Part shown: positions 44,005-53,100 of the stretch, one piece after another
Position numbering within the stretch: position 1 is the stretch's first letter
Layout: every line of letters starts with the position of its first letter
Assembly (NCBI GenBank): GCA_913061435.1
Contig: CAJXUK010000010.1
Coordinates: 20,313-84,312 of the forward strand
DNA from: an uncultured Thalassolituus sp.
Lineage (GTDB): Bacteria; Pseudomonadota; Gammaproteobacteria; Pseudomonadales; Oceanobacteraceae
Length of the DNA stretch: 64,000 bases
Direction of reading: 5' to 3'
The notes under the pieces: generated by a model
What the model was told of the DNA's origin: nothing
What the model saw: only the letters and a program-made list of their open reading frames with translations
The model's database searches: none
Made by a program: the position numbers and the translations under genes

Positions 44005-47000
44005 TCATTCAAGTTGCACTCGAAAACGAACGGTGAATTGAGTAGCTGTTTGTCCGACAGCCGGTGCTAAGAATGTGCCTTTGGGTTTTATTCTGAAATG
44101 TGTGATGGCTCGGTCGATGCCATTACTATCTGCGATGGGGCTGTAATTGAAAGAGGCGCCATTATCGTTAGAAAATTCGAGGTCATCATTGCTACTATTC
44201 AAGGCAATAAAGTTGTAATTTAAACCACTGTTTGTATTACTGGATAGTGATAAAACGGGGCCTTGATTGTCGACATCATCAAAGTCATTGACCACCATGA
44301 ATGTATTACTGGGTAGGGCATCACTGATAATTATAGAATCAGCTTGGGCTACACCAGGACCACTATTTTTTGCCGACAAGGTGTAGGTTAAAATGGCACC
44401 GGGTAAAGCTTTGGAAAAATTATTAGCAGTGTTTTTGCCATGAATTGGATCAGCGTAAACCGAGACAGACTTTTCTAAAATAATGTTAGTCAGCGGTTCA
44501 CTTACCTTAACCATTAACTCACTGCTGTGGCTGATTTCGTTTTCTGTTCCTTCAAACCCAGTGATGATTATTTTCCAGTCACCCAGTTCGGCATCGTCAG
44601 CAAGTTTGTAACTGAATTGATAAGTTTTTGTAGCAGCACCGGAGTCAGCCAAAACGGTCATGGCTTGTTGATCTATCAATCGGGTGTTGTTTGAATCAAT
44701 AATCACAATATTGGCAGAGGTGATATCGAACGAACCAAAGGGATCACTGATAACGGCCTCGATAGAAAGAGTATCTTGCGGCGAGACGTGTATCGGTTGT
44801 TCAGTATTTTCAGCGCTATCGTTGGTGCTATTTGATTGGGTTTTAGTCACAGTAATCTGATCAACATTAATCACAGTGGCCGCTGGCAAGCTTACCAAAC
44901 TGAAGGGAGACTCGACATCTTGAGTACTTTCATTGGGATCAATCGAGTATATGCGGAGGCTATCAACTGCATAATCCGAATCATTAAAAATGCGCACTGT
45001 CAGGGTATCGCCCTTATTAATAGTGGGCATACTGGTTAGAGTAATAGGAAATTCAAATAGTGCGACGTTATCACCGTCTACAGCTCTTGAAGGAACAGTG
45101 ATTTGCTGCTGTTGTTCGCCAATAACAGTATTGTTATGTAATAAACTAACGCGAACATTATGACCCCAGGACCCAGATAAGTAATCGTTTTGCAAAAATA
45201 AATAAACGCTCACGGACGAGCTGGAAAAACGAAACTCTTGCTGAAATTCAGGCTCAATAACATAGTTAATTGAACCTAAATCAGTAATGCTATTAAACGC
45301 TGAAGAAGTCGGTTGTATTCGGCTTAAAGTTGAGGATTGGCGAAGGTAGAGTGGTTTGTTACCACTGGCAGGGTTCGCCGTTTGAGAGATATAAATAGCC
45401 GGTGATTGCACTTCGACATCAGCGGCTAAGCCAGAAATTGTTGCAGTGTTGATAATCACACTGTCGTTGCTGGCTTGGGCATCAATGGTGGCGTCAATCA
45501 CTATGCTAGCAATAGCGTTCGCGGCAATTGATATATTATTAACGGTTATTCTACCGTTACCATTATCACCATTTGGCGCTGCCAGTACATTAATATTGGC
45601 ACCACTAGGAACACTTACCACATCAAAAGACGATATATTTTCGGGTAAATGATCGACGACGCTGATGCCTGAAACAGACACGCCATTTGATTCTTTGAGG
45701 TCTATTTGATATCTCAAAATATCCCCTGGCTGAACATTGCCTCCGTTTATATCGGTCACGGCTTTCGTTGAGTTTGCTAGGCTGGCAGAGATAACATTGT
45801 AAGTTTGTGAGCGGGTATTATTGGATAAAATATTGTCAAATAAGATTCCACTAACGGTAGCGGATAAGTTGACAGTATTTGCTGTATTTGGAGCAGCATA
45901 CAAGCTAACCGATAGATTATTAGCACTAGAGTTTTTAGTGATAGCTGCATTATACGAACAAGTAACAGCGCTGCTGGTGGCACTGCAATTCCATTGATTA
46001 CCAACAAAATTAGCTAACGTTAAATCGCTACTTAAAGGAATAACTACCTGTGTATTGGGTGGTGCCGTATTTGGGCCGTTATTTGTTACTGTGTAATTAA
46101 TCGTGTTGCTGGCATCACGAATAAAACGCGATGGCCCTGATTGTTGGATCGAGAGTTCTGCAACGGGTTCGTTAGGAACGCTGATAATTTCAGCGGTTAA
46201 GAAAACAGAGTCTTGGCCCGTTGAATAAGTGGTTTGGACACTGGTTTTACCAGGAGTCAAAAGACTCCCAATAGGGTATTGGTCAATGTCGACACCGCTG
46301 GTAGTCCCTGTGACGTTTGAATAACCGTTAAATTGATTACCTTGCGGGTTATTTGAATCGGTTAAACTATTGTTTTCAAAGGTTAATCTTTCATTAAAGT
46401 TATTTCGTGCTTGTGAGTTTCCTGCATCACCTTCCCAGGTAATGTGAGCATGCTTTCCGCCTAAGGTCGCAGCATTTTGGGCAATAACAAAATTATCGGG
46501 GATGAGCACTAGCTGACTTCCCCAAAAGTTTTTAAAACCATCAAATATATTAATCACACGTATGGGTTGATTAGCATTTTCATAAACAATGGTTAATGCC
46601 CAGCCGCCATAGGCAATGGAAGTATTGCAGTAAGCACTGCTGCCATCAAAATCAACTCCAGAGACTGTGTAGGTTGTTTGCGAAGCAGAAGAAACAAGGT
46701 TGGTCACATCGGCTTTTGAGCTGTAATACTCAAGGCCTTGATACATTTCAACATAACTGACATCAGCATTAACGGTGGTGTTATTGAAAGTAGCACTAGA
46801 GTCCACGGCACCAGAGCCGGACCAATAAAGGTACGCAGCTTTAACGGTTGAATTTGAGGGAAGGTTAATATTGCCAGACGACTGTCCGCCAGCAACTAAC
46901 GCACAGGTGTTATTGGATCTGCGTAATGTATTGCCAGTCAGTTCAAACGACATATTACCGGCAAAGCTGTGGCGAAGAATAACTTCTTTCGCAAAAGTAG

Positions 47001-47136
47001 ATTCAGAAAAAGTGAAAAACAGTACTGCAGAAAACAGCCATTGCAGAGAAACAAAGCGAGAATGGCATTTAGCCGAGCACAGTTTTGCTAGTGTGAAAAA
47101 CACACATTTAAGCAATTGCTGTGATACTTGGCTCAA
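44005..47136 (-). CDS. Large exported multi-DUF11 surface protein
   Basis: About 1043 residues, first gene of the operon. The signal peptide ends ESTFAKE. Residues 50-310 form a beta domain with AAYLYWSGSG and SIAYGGWALTIVYENANQPI, typical of the DUF3344-like head of surface DUF11 proteins. DUF11 domains follow at about 317-430, 465-560 and 882-1043 (KALPGAILTYTLSAKNSGPG), with two other Ig-like regions between. It ends TQFTVRFRVQLE. The start is uncertain: TTG at 47136 (LSQVSQQ) is the first possible codon after an in-frame stop, with no clear Shine-Dalgarno; GTG at residue 12 is another option. It has no barrel or lipobox, so it is probably secreted and held by the giant OmpA/barrel protein. 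Confidence 0.8.
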   Translation of the reverse strand: MSQVSQQLLKCVFFTLAKLCSAKCHSRFVSLQWLFSAVLFFTFSESTFAKEVILRHSFAGNMSFELTGNTLRRSNNTCALVAGGQSSGNINLPSNSTVKAAYLYWSGSGAVDSSATFNNTTVNADVSYVEMYQGLEYYSSKADVTNLVSSASQTTYTVSGVDFDGSSAYCNTSIAYGGWALTIVYENANQPIRVINIFDGFKNFWGSQLVLIPDNFVIAQNAATLGGKHAHITWEGDAGNSQARNNFNERLTFENNSLTDSNNPQGNQFNGYSNVTGTTSGVDIDQYPIGSLLTPGKTSVQTTYSTGQDSVFLTAEIISVPNEPVAELSIQQSGPSRFIRDASNTINYTVTNNGPNTAPPNTQVVIPLSSDLTLANFVGNQWNCSATSSAVTCSYNAAITKNSSANNLSVSLYAAPNTANTVNLSATVSGILFDNILSNNTRSQTYNVISASLANSTKAVTDINGGNVQPGDILRYQIDLKESNGVSVSGISVVDHLPENISSFDVVSVPSGANINVLAAPNGDNGNGRITVNNISIAANAIASIVIDATIDAQASNDSVIINTATISGLAADVEVQSPAIYISQTANPASGNKPLYLRQSSTLSRIQPTSSAFNSITDLGSINYVIEPEFQQEFRFSSSSVSVYLFLQNDYLSGSWGHNVRVSLLHNNTVIGEQQQQITVPSRAVDGDNVALFEFPITLTSMPTINKGDTLTVRIFNDSDYAVDSLRIYSIDPNESTQDVESPFSLVSLPAATVINVDQITVTKTQSNSTNDSAENTEQPIHVSPQDTLSIEAVISDPFGSFDITSANIVIIDSNNTRLIDQQAMTVLADSGAATKTYQFSYKLADDAELGDWKIIITGFEGTENEISHSSELMVKVSEPLTNIILEKSVSVYADPIHGKNTANNFSKALPGAILTYTLSAKNSGPGVAQADSIIISDALPSNTFMVVNDFDDVDNQGPVLSLSSNTNSGLNYNFIALNSSNDDLEFSNDNGASFNYSPIADSNGIDRAITHFRIKPKGTFLAPAVGQTATQFTVRFRVQLE

Positions 47137-47140
47137 TTTG

Positions 47141-47160
47141 TCTAGTTGTATAGGACTAGA
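47141..47160. promoter_or_regulatory. 20-bp inverted repeat over the predicted start of DUF11 mRNA
   Basis: TCTAGT-N8-ACTAGA, perfect 6-bp arms. It lies directly downstream of the -10 element and ends four bases before the TTG start. Candidate repressor site; the size is that of a LuxR-type box, but the sequence does not match that consensus. Confidence 0.4.
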
Positions 47161-47188
47161 TTTTATGGGTCAATCAAGTGAGCGTCAA
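47160..47188 (-). promoter_or_regulatory. Sigma70-type promoter of the DUF11 operon
   Basis: On the minus strand TTGACG (47183-47188), a 17-bp spacer and TAAAAT (47160-47165): five of six matches in each box with ideal spacing. The predicted start near 47152 gives a very short leader before the TTG codon. A palindrome TTACATTATGTAA (47217-47229) lies 28 bases upstream of the -35. Confidence 0.7.
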
Positions 47189-47833
47189 TTTTACATCTGT
47201 TCACAATAATTGAATGTTACATTATGTAAACAATTGAAAGGCCTGGATTTTTCGATCTTTTACAAAGACAAGGTCTTGTTAATATCGATTCTCGTTAAAT
47301 AGGTGCTTTTGACTGAAAAATTCTTTTTTTTCAGCATAAATATGAAAATAGTGACAAAAATTGTCAGTTGTTTGATGGAAAAAATAACAATGTTAAATAT
47401 TGTAAAAGCATCCTTTTTAAAAGGTTTACAGTGGATTTTTTGTTTCAAAAGTACACTTTAATGACTCCTAATTCTTTAATGTGTCAGAAAATATTTTTTA
47501 TTAGTAGCTGAATAAGTCAATAATTTGAATTAAAAGCCTATCTTATGAGAAGGCATTGGTCAGTAGGGGGCTTAGCTGTAAGTGTGATCTTGAAATTTTC
47601 AAACATTAAACAGCTTGTGTTAAAGCCAATTTTTTGATGAAGAAACCTTAATTAAAAACCTTATTTGTTTTGTTAAACGGTTTCTTTTTCATGGCTCTTT
47701 ACAGAGATTTTAAAGCTGCTAAAGACGCAAGTTAGAGTGGTTTAATTAAGTGATGTAAAGCTGACAGTTTTACAAGTGCCGGAATAATGACGTTTTTTTG
47801 TGATTTTTAGTACGATGGTTTTGTTTGCGGGAT
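47189..47833. other. AT-rich intergenic region upstream of the DUF11 operon
   Basis: About 645 bases without a supported gene, between the DUF11 promoter and the alkB terminator. It contains palindromes TTACATTATGTAA (47217-47229), ACAAGGTCTTGT (near 47266) and TGACAAAAATTGTCA (47352-47366), and many A/T tracts. The only long frame (minus strand, 47260-47448) is a low-complexity Phe/Ile/Lys string without a ribosome-binding site. It is probably a large regulatory region; I see no RNA gene. Confidence 0.5.
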
Positions 47834-47868
47834 AAAACCTCAGCATTAATTTAGCGATGCTGAGGTTT
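47834..47868 (-). terminator. Terminator of alkB
   Basis: A perfect 12-bp stem AAACCTCAGCAT/ATGCTGAGGTTT with a 10-nt loop, followed on the minus strand by TTTTATCCC. It lies 41 bases beyond the alkB stop. Confidence 0.82.
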
Positions 47869-47908
47869 GTAATCTATTTATGTACTGTCTGATAAAGTAT
47901 TTATTTGA

Positions 47909-49072
47909 TTATTTTAGTTGAGAGTGCTGCAGTTGGTGTTCTTCACCTTTGTAATACGCTTCAACTCTTGGGTTCATAACTTTGAACCACAAAGGCGGAA
48001 ATAACGCCAGTACTACCATAGTGGCATAACCACTGGGTAATTGTGGGCTCACATCATGATGACGCAGAACCTGATAGCGGCGTTTAGGATTGGCGTGATG
48101 ATCTGAGTGACGTTGCAATTGGAATAAAAACAAATTGGTAAGCAAGTAGTTGCTGTTCCAAGAATGCTCGACTGTGGTGCGTTCATAACGACCATTTTCT
48201 AACTTTCTTCTGTGTAAGCCATAATGCTCAACATAATTTATAATTTCTAATAAAGAAAATGCGACAAAACTTTGAGCAAAGAAGTAGCCTACGCCAGCCC
48301 ATCCCCATAAAGCGCCGCAGATACCTGCAAAAATAAAACTGATCCCATACCACCATATTAATTCATTGCTTAGGCTGAATAGGCGTTTGTTTTTACGTTT
48401 TAATTTTTTTGCTTCAAGTTTCCACGCGTTTAAAAAATTGTGCCAATAGGCGTGGGGTAAGAATCGATACAGAGATTGTCCATAACGTGAAGAAGAGGCA
48501 TCTTCAGGAGTAGACACATGCACATGATGACCACGTACGTGTTCAACTTTAAAGCCACCGTAAGTCACACAAGAAAACAGCAGTCCACCCGTCCATTGTT
48601 CAATCAATGGGTCTTTGTGGATCAGTTCATGACCCACATTAATTGCCACAATTGCACCTACGGTACCAACCGATAAAATCCAACCCAGTTGACCTACCCA
48701 ACTTAATTCAGCCGACATTAATATATGACCGCCATAAAAAATTGTGGCCAGCTGCATGGGTAAACAGAGTAGGGTTAATATGCGATAAAAAATTTCTTTG
48801 GAAAGTTGAGGTACTTGAACTTCTTCATCTGGGTTAACCGGATCTTGGCCTATCAAATGGTCTAAAAACGGTACAATAACAAAAACAAATATCACCGTGG
48901 TAAAGGCGAACGCGTCTTTATAACCAAATTCATTACCCAACCAAACTGATGCGAGCAAAATAATTGAGGGTAACGTAACAAGAAGATAAGCATATTTTTT
49001 GATCTTAATAATCAAATCAAGATCCTTATGCTGGCTGGGTAGTTTTGTTGATCGCGCTTGAGTAATGCTCAT
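47909..49072 (-). CDS. alkB: Alkane 1-monooxygenase
   Basis: Integral-membrane diiron enzyme of 387 residues that hydroxylates the terminal methyl of medium-chain n-alkanes, using O2 with rubredoxin and rubredoxin reductase. Six TM helices are predicted. All histidine boxes are present: HELIH (148-152), EHVRGHHVH (177-185; H178, H182, H183), the AlkB-specific NYVEHYGLH (279-287) and LQRHSDHH (319-326). It is divergent from a GntR regulator. From memory, alkB2 of Alcanivorax borkumensis has the same gntR neighbour. No rubredoxin gene is in the window. Promoter and operator lie at 49185-49213. Confidence 0.96.
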   Translation of the reverse strand: MSITQARSTKLPSQHKDLDLIIKIKKYAYLLVTLPSIILLASVWLGNEFGYKDAFAFTTVIFVFVIVPFLDHLIGQDPVNPDEEVQVPQLSKEIFYRILTLLCLPMQLATIFYGGHILMSAELSWVGQLGWILSVGTVGAIVAINVGHELIHKDPLIEQWTGGLLFSCVTYGGFKVEHVRGHHVHVSTPEDASSSRYGQSLYRFLPHAYWHNFLNAWKLEAKKLKRKNKRLFSLSNELIWWYGISFIFAGICGALWGWAGVGYFFAQSFVAFSLLEIINYVEHYGLHRRKLENGRYERTTVEHSWNSNYLLTNLFLFQLQRHSDHHANPKRRYQVLRHHDVSPQLPSGYATMVVLALFPPLWFKVMNPRVEAYYKGEEHQLQHSQLK

Positions 49073-49464
49073 GGCATGCTCCCTAATCGATTTCTTTTTA
49101 TTTTTTTCGTTTTTTTGTATTGGTTATAAGTATTTGCAACGTTTGTGCAGCTCTTTGACAGCTTCTTGCAAATCTTATTGTAGGATTGTAGGACAATATA
49201 GAATATTAAGCAATAGTCTAATGAATGTAAGTCAGTTAGATTTAGCTGTGATTGTTGGGGATCTATCTGAGTGTTTTATGTACAAGTTGGCAGTAAATAC
49301 GTCGAATATTGTTTTAAAACAGCTTTTGCTAATGAAAAATAACCAAAAGAGCAGTAATCCTCTGCCAAATAAACCTTATAAAAATGAGGATACCGCTTTA
49401 GTTAAGGCTTCCAGCGCTAAGTGGCTGTGTTAGAATCGGTTTATATTCACACTTATATGATTAT
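49073..49464. other. Divergent alkB-gntR regulatory region
   Basis: 392 bases. The left half carries the alkB leader (about 105 nt), promoter and GntR-type operator. The right half is AT-rich with no clear promoter for gntR that I can identify. A 122-codon plus-strand frame runs through it, but its start lies inside alkB and it covers the promoter, so I treat it as chance. Confidence 0.6.
49185..49213 (-). promoter_or_regulatory. alkB promoter with overlapping GntR operator
   Basis: On the minus strand TTGCTT (49208-49213), a 17-bp spacer, TACAAT (49185-49190). The palindrome ATTGTAGGACAAT (49185-49197) contains TTGTAGGACAA, a perfect match to the FadR-subfamily consensus TnGTnnnACnA. It covers the -10, so a bound GntR protein would block transcription. 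A direct extra half-copy ATTGTAGG lies next to it. Confidence 0.72.
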
Positions 49465-50133
49465 ATGGTCGATTCCATGAGTTTTAATGCCCCCAAAAGC
49501 ATGGCAGAACAAATTGCCCAACACCTTGCAAATCAGATCATTTCTGGAGAGCGTATTGCTAATGAGCGTATTCAAGAAATAAAAGTTGTAGAAGAACTTG
49601 ATGTGAGTAGAGGCTCTGTCCGAGAAGCCTTGCTGTTAATGGAAAGGCGTCACCTGGTTGAAATAGCACCAAGAAAAGGTGCGATGGTTGCCGAAATTAA
49701 TTCTCGTTCTGTCGAAAATTTGTTTGATGTGTTTGGTGTGTTGGTAAGTCGCTTGGCAGTATTGGTTGCTGAGCGTTGGCAGGGGCAAGAGTTAGAACCT
49801 CTTGTTGAGCACTTATTACGCTTACAAACGATGGCCAACCAAGAAGATCGCGAGGAGTTTATGACGCAGGTCTTTGCCCTATTAAATATGGCTTATCCCT
49901 TGGCTAAGAACGATTATTTGCACGAGTTGTTGTCAAACCTTCAACCGGCCGTACATCGTTGCTATGCATTAGCTCAACGTTACAAGCCCAATGATGGTCA
50001 AGCTGCTGTTACATTTTTTACCGCACTTATGCAAGGCGTGACACAGAGAAAAGCTGAAATTTTGCCAGATGCTGTTAAACAATATTTTGATCATCAATTA
50101 ACGTTAGTGATTGCTGCCTTAGAAGCTGAGTAA
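49465..50133 (+). CDS. GntR (FadR-subfamily) regulator, likely of alkB
   Basis: 222 residues. The winged HTH (residues about 12-75) includes ANERIQEIKVVEELDVSRGS then VREALLLMERRHLVEIAPRK. The C-terminal all-helical FCD-type effector domain (about 90-215) places it in the FadR subfamily. Its natural ligand may be a fatty acid or acyl-CoA derived from alkanes; this is inference. It is divergent from alkB with a matching operator over the alkB promoter. The first ATG lacks a visible ribosome-binding site, and the ATG four codons later (MSFNAPKSMAEQ) is an alternative. smc follows 64 bases downstream. Confidence 0.88.
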   Translation: MVDSMSFNAPKSMAEQIAQHLANQIISGERIANERIQEIKVVEELDVSRGSVREALLLMERRHLVEIAPRKGAMVAEINSRSVENLFDVFGVLVSRLAVLVAERWQGQELEPLVEHLLRLQTMANQEDREEFMTQVFALLNMAYPLAKNDYLHELLSNLQPAVHRCYALAQRYKPNDGQAAVTFFTALMQGVTQRKAEILPDAVKQYFDHQLTLVIAALEAE

Positions 50134-50197
50134 TAGCGATTGGCAACGTTAACTCACAAGAAAACACTACAATAATAATTAACTAGGAAAAATAGGT

Positions 50198-53100
50198 ATG
50201 CGCCTTAAGGCCATCAAACTGGCAGGTTTTAAATCGTTTGTAGATCCGACCTATATACCGTTTCCAACCAATATGACGGCCATCTTAGGGCCAAATGGAT
50301 GTGGTAAATCAAATACCATCGATGCTGTGCGTTGGGTTATGGGTGAAAGTTCGGCTAAAAATTTACGCGGCGATTCGATGACAGACGTTATTTTTAACGG
50401 TTCGTCACAGCGTAAACCTGTAGGTAAAGCCAGTGTTGATCTTATTTTTGATAACTCAGATGGTACTTTAAAAGGTGAATACGCTGCATTTTCAGAAGTG
50501 GCTTTACGCCGCCAAGTTACCCGCGAAGGACAATCAACTTATTATTTAAATGGTACTAAATGCCGTCGTAAAGACATTACCGATATTTTTTTGGGAACTG
50601 GCTTAGGTGCACGTTCATATTCAATTATTGAACAAGGAATGATTTCACGATTAATTGAATCAAAACCCGAAGAATTAAGAGTATTTATTGAAGAAGCAGC
50701 AGGCATCTCAAAGTATAAAGAACGTCGCCGCGATACTGAAAATCGAATGCGCCGTACTCACGAAAACCTAGAGCGTTTACACGATATTCGTGACGAAATG
50801 GAGCGACAATTAGCGCACCTTCACAAGCAAGCGCAAGCAGCAGAAAAATATAAGGAATATAAAGCGGAAGAGCGTTTGAAAAAAGGTCAATTGCTGGCAA
50901 TGAAATGGCAGTTGCTGGATGTTGATTATAAAAAACGTGAATTGGAAATAGCTGAACTGGATATGCAGTTTGAAGCTAAAATGGCCCAGCAAACAGCCGC
51001 CGATGCAGCGATTGAAGAACGTCGAGAAAATCATCACGAGCGCACTCAAACGTTGAATAGTGCGCAAGCTAAATATTACGAAGTAGGCGCTCAAATTGCA
51101 CGTCATGAGCAAAAACTGGAGCATCAGGCTCAAATGAGCTTGCAGTTATCTCAGGATTTGGCAGAAACAGAAAAAGCCATTTTGGATACTCAGCGTGCAT
51201 TAGAAGAAGATCAGCTAAAGCTCGAAGATATTAACGAAGAAATCATGATGCTTGAGCCTGAGCTGGAAGTTTTACAGGCCAGTGAGGAAGCCGCCATTGA
51301 AGAACTCAGTCTTGCTGAAGAAACCCTGCAATCTTGGCAGTCAGACTGGGACGAATTTACACAAAAAGCCAGTGCTCCTGCCAGGCAAGCGGAAGTTGCC
51401 CAGAGTCGTATTCAAAGTTTAGAACAGCAGATAACCCGATTGCAGCAACGAACTGAGCGTTTAGATGAAGAAAAGCATCAGCTGACATCTAACCCCGAAG
51501 CTGAAGAAATCCTAATGTTGCAAGAGCAGATTTTAGAACACGAAATGCAACTTGAGGAACAGCAAGCGATTGGAGAAACGTTTGGTGAGCAAGTGAATGC
51601 TCAGCGTGACAAAATTGAACAATTACGCCGCCAATTAGATGAAGGACGCAGTGAATTACAACAAGTACAAGGTCGAAAAGCCTCTTTAGAAGCTTTACAG
51701 CAGGCGGCGAAAGGCGAAGGTAATACTGCTGTTAGTCATTGGCTAGAAAGTCATCAGTTATCCCGAAAAAAACGTTTGTCAGAAAAAATTCATGTTGAAA
51801 GCGGCTGGGAAAAAGCGGTCGAAATGGTCATGGGTAATTATTTACAAGCGGTTATTGTGGATGATTTAGATCCTGTACAGCATTGGTTAGACGGCTTAAA
51901 AGACGGTGAAGTTATCATTTGGGCCAGTGACGAGGGAGTTGCCCCCACCGTGATGACGAATCATTTGCTGTCGTCCAAAGTAGCCGGTGATGAGGGTGTT
52001 TGTGCGTTACTGAGTTCTGTTCAAACGGCCACGGATTTAGCAGATGCTTTGTCCCGTTGTCATCAATTGGCTGATCATCAATCGCTTATTACTGCAGAAG
52101 GGCTTTGGATCGGTAAATCGTGGTTGCGAGTTGCTAAAGATGGTGATGGCAATGGCGGTATTCTTGCTCGCCAACAAGAGCTTGAAGCGCTAGATATGCG
52201 TTTTGAAGAATTAGATATTAATGTCGAAGAGTGGGAGGTTGATCTAGATGCAGAGCAACTAAAACTGCGTAATATGGAGCAGCAGCGAGAGGTTCAGCAA
52301 AAGGAAATGGCGACTTTTGCTCGCCAGTTGTCAGAATTCCAATCACAGTTGTCGGGTAAGCAAGCCCGTGCTGAACAATTAGCTCTGCGTATAGACAAAA
52401 TTAATGCAGAGCTAGTAGAAGTAAATGAGTTACAGGTATTGGAACGTGAGCAAGTCAGCGAGGCACGCATGCAATGGCAAGAAGCCATGGCGAATATGGA
52501 TCAAGATGCCGATCAGCGCAGTCGCCTGCAATCTCAGCGCGAACAAGCTACTCATCGTATTGAACAAGCGCGTATCACTGCTCGTCAACAAAAAGATCAG
52601 GTTCACCAGCTGCAATTGCGTTACCAAGGCCTAATGAGCCAGCAGCAAGGCTTAGCGCAAGCTGTTGAGCGTTTACATCAGCAAATGCAACGCAGTCAAG
52701 CGCGTAAAGCGCAGATAGAGCACAATCAAAATCGTGATCATGATTCTGATCTTGAAGAATTAAAAATGCAGTTAGAAGAGCTGTTAGAAAAACGCTTGCA
52801 TGCAGATCAGGTAATGACGGAAGCTCGACATCAATTAGAGGCTGTTGATGCAGAGTTGCGCCAATTTGAAAAAGACCGAGCTGTAGCCGAAAAAGCCGCT
52901 TTGGATTTACGCACTCAACTAGAGCAGGTGCGAATGGAAACGCAGTCATTAGAAATTCGTCGAAACAGTATTGTTGAGCAATTAACAGAAGACGATTTAA
53001 CACTCGACGCAGTCTTGTCTGGTTTACCAAGTGAGGCAAATATTCAAGCTTGGAGTGAAGATCTTGAGCGTATTGCTGATCGTATTCGTCGTCTAGGAGC

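Noticed and set aside
47141..47160. LuxR-type quorum-sensing box
   Set aside because: The size (20 bp) and dyad fit, but the outer bases do not match the lux/las consensus and no LuxR/LuxI gene is present. Kept only as an unnamed inverted repeat.
47260..47448. 62-codon minus-strand ORF upstream of the DUF11 operon
   Set aside because: Very AT-rich, low-complexity Phe/Ile/Lys peptide, no ribosome-binding site, and in a region rich in A/T tracts and palindromes.
47209..47830. Riboswitch or small RNA in the long intergenic gap
   Set aside because: I looked for c-di-GMP riboswitch-like and tRNA-like elements and found none; only short palindromes are visible.
49065..49433. 122-codon plus-strand ORF between alkB and gntR
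   Set aside because: It begins inside alkB on the opposite strand and covers the alkB promoter and operator; the peptide has no recognisable features.
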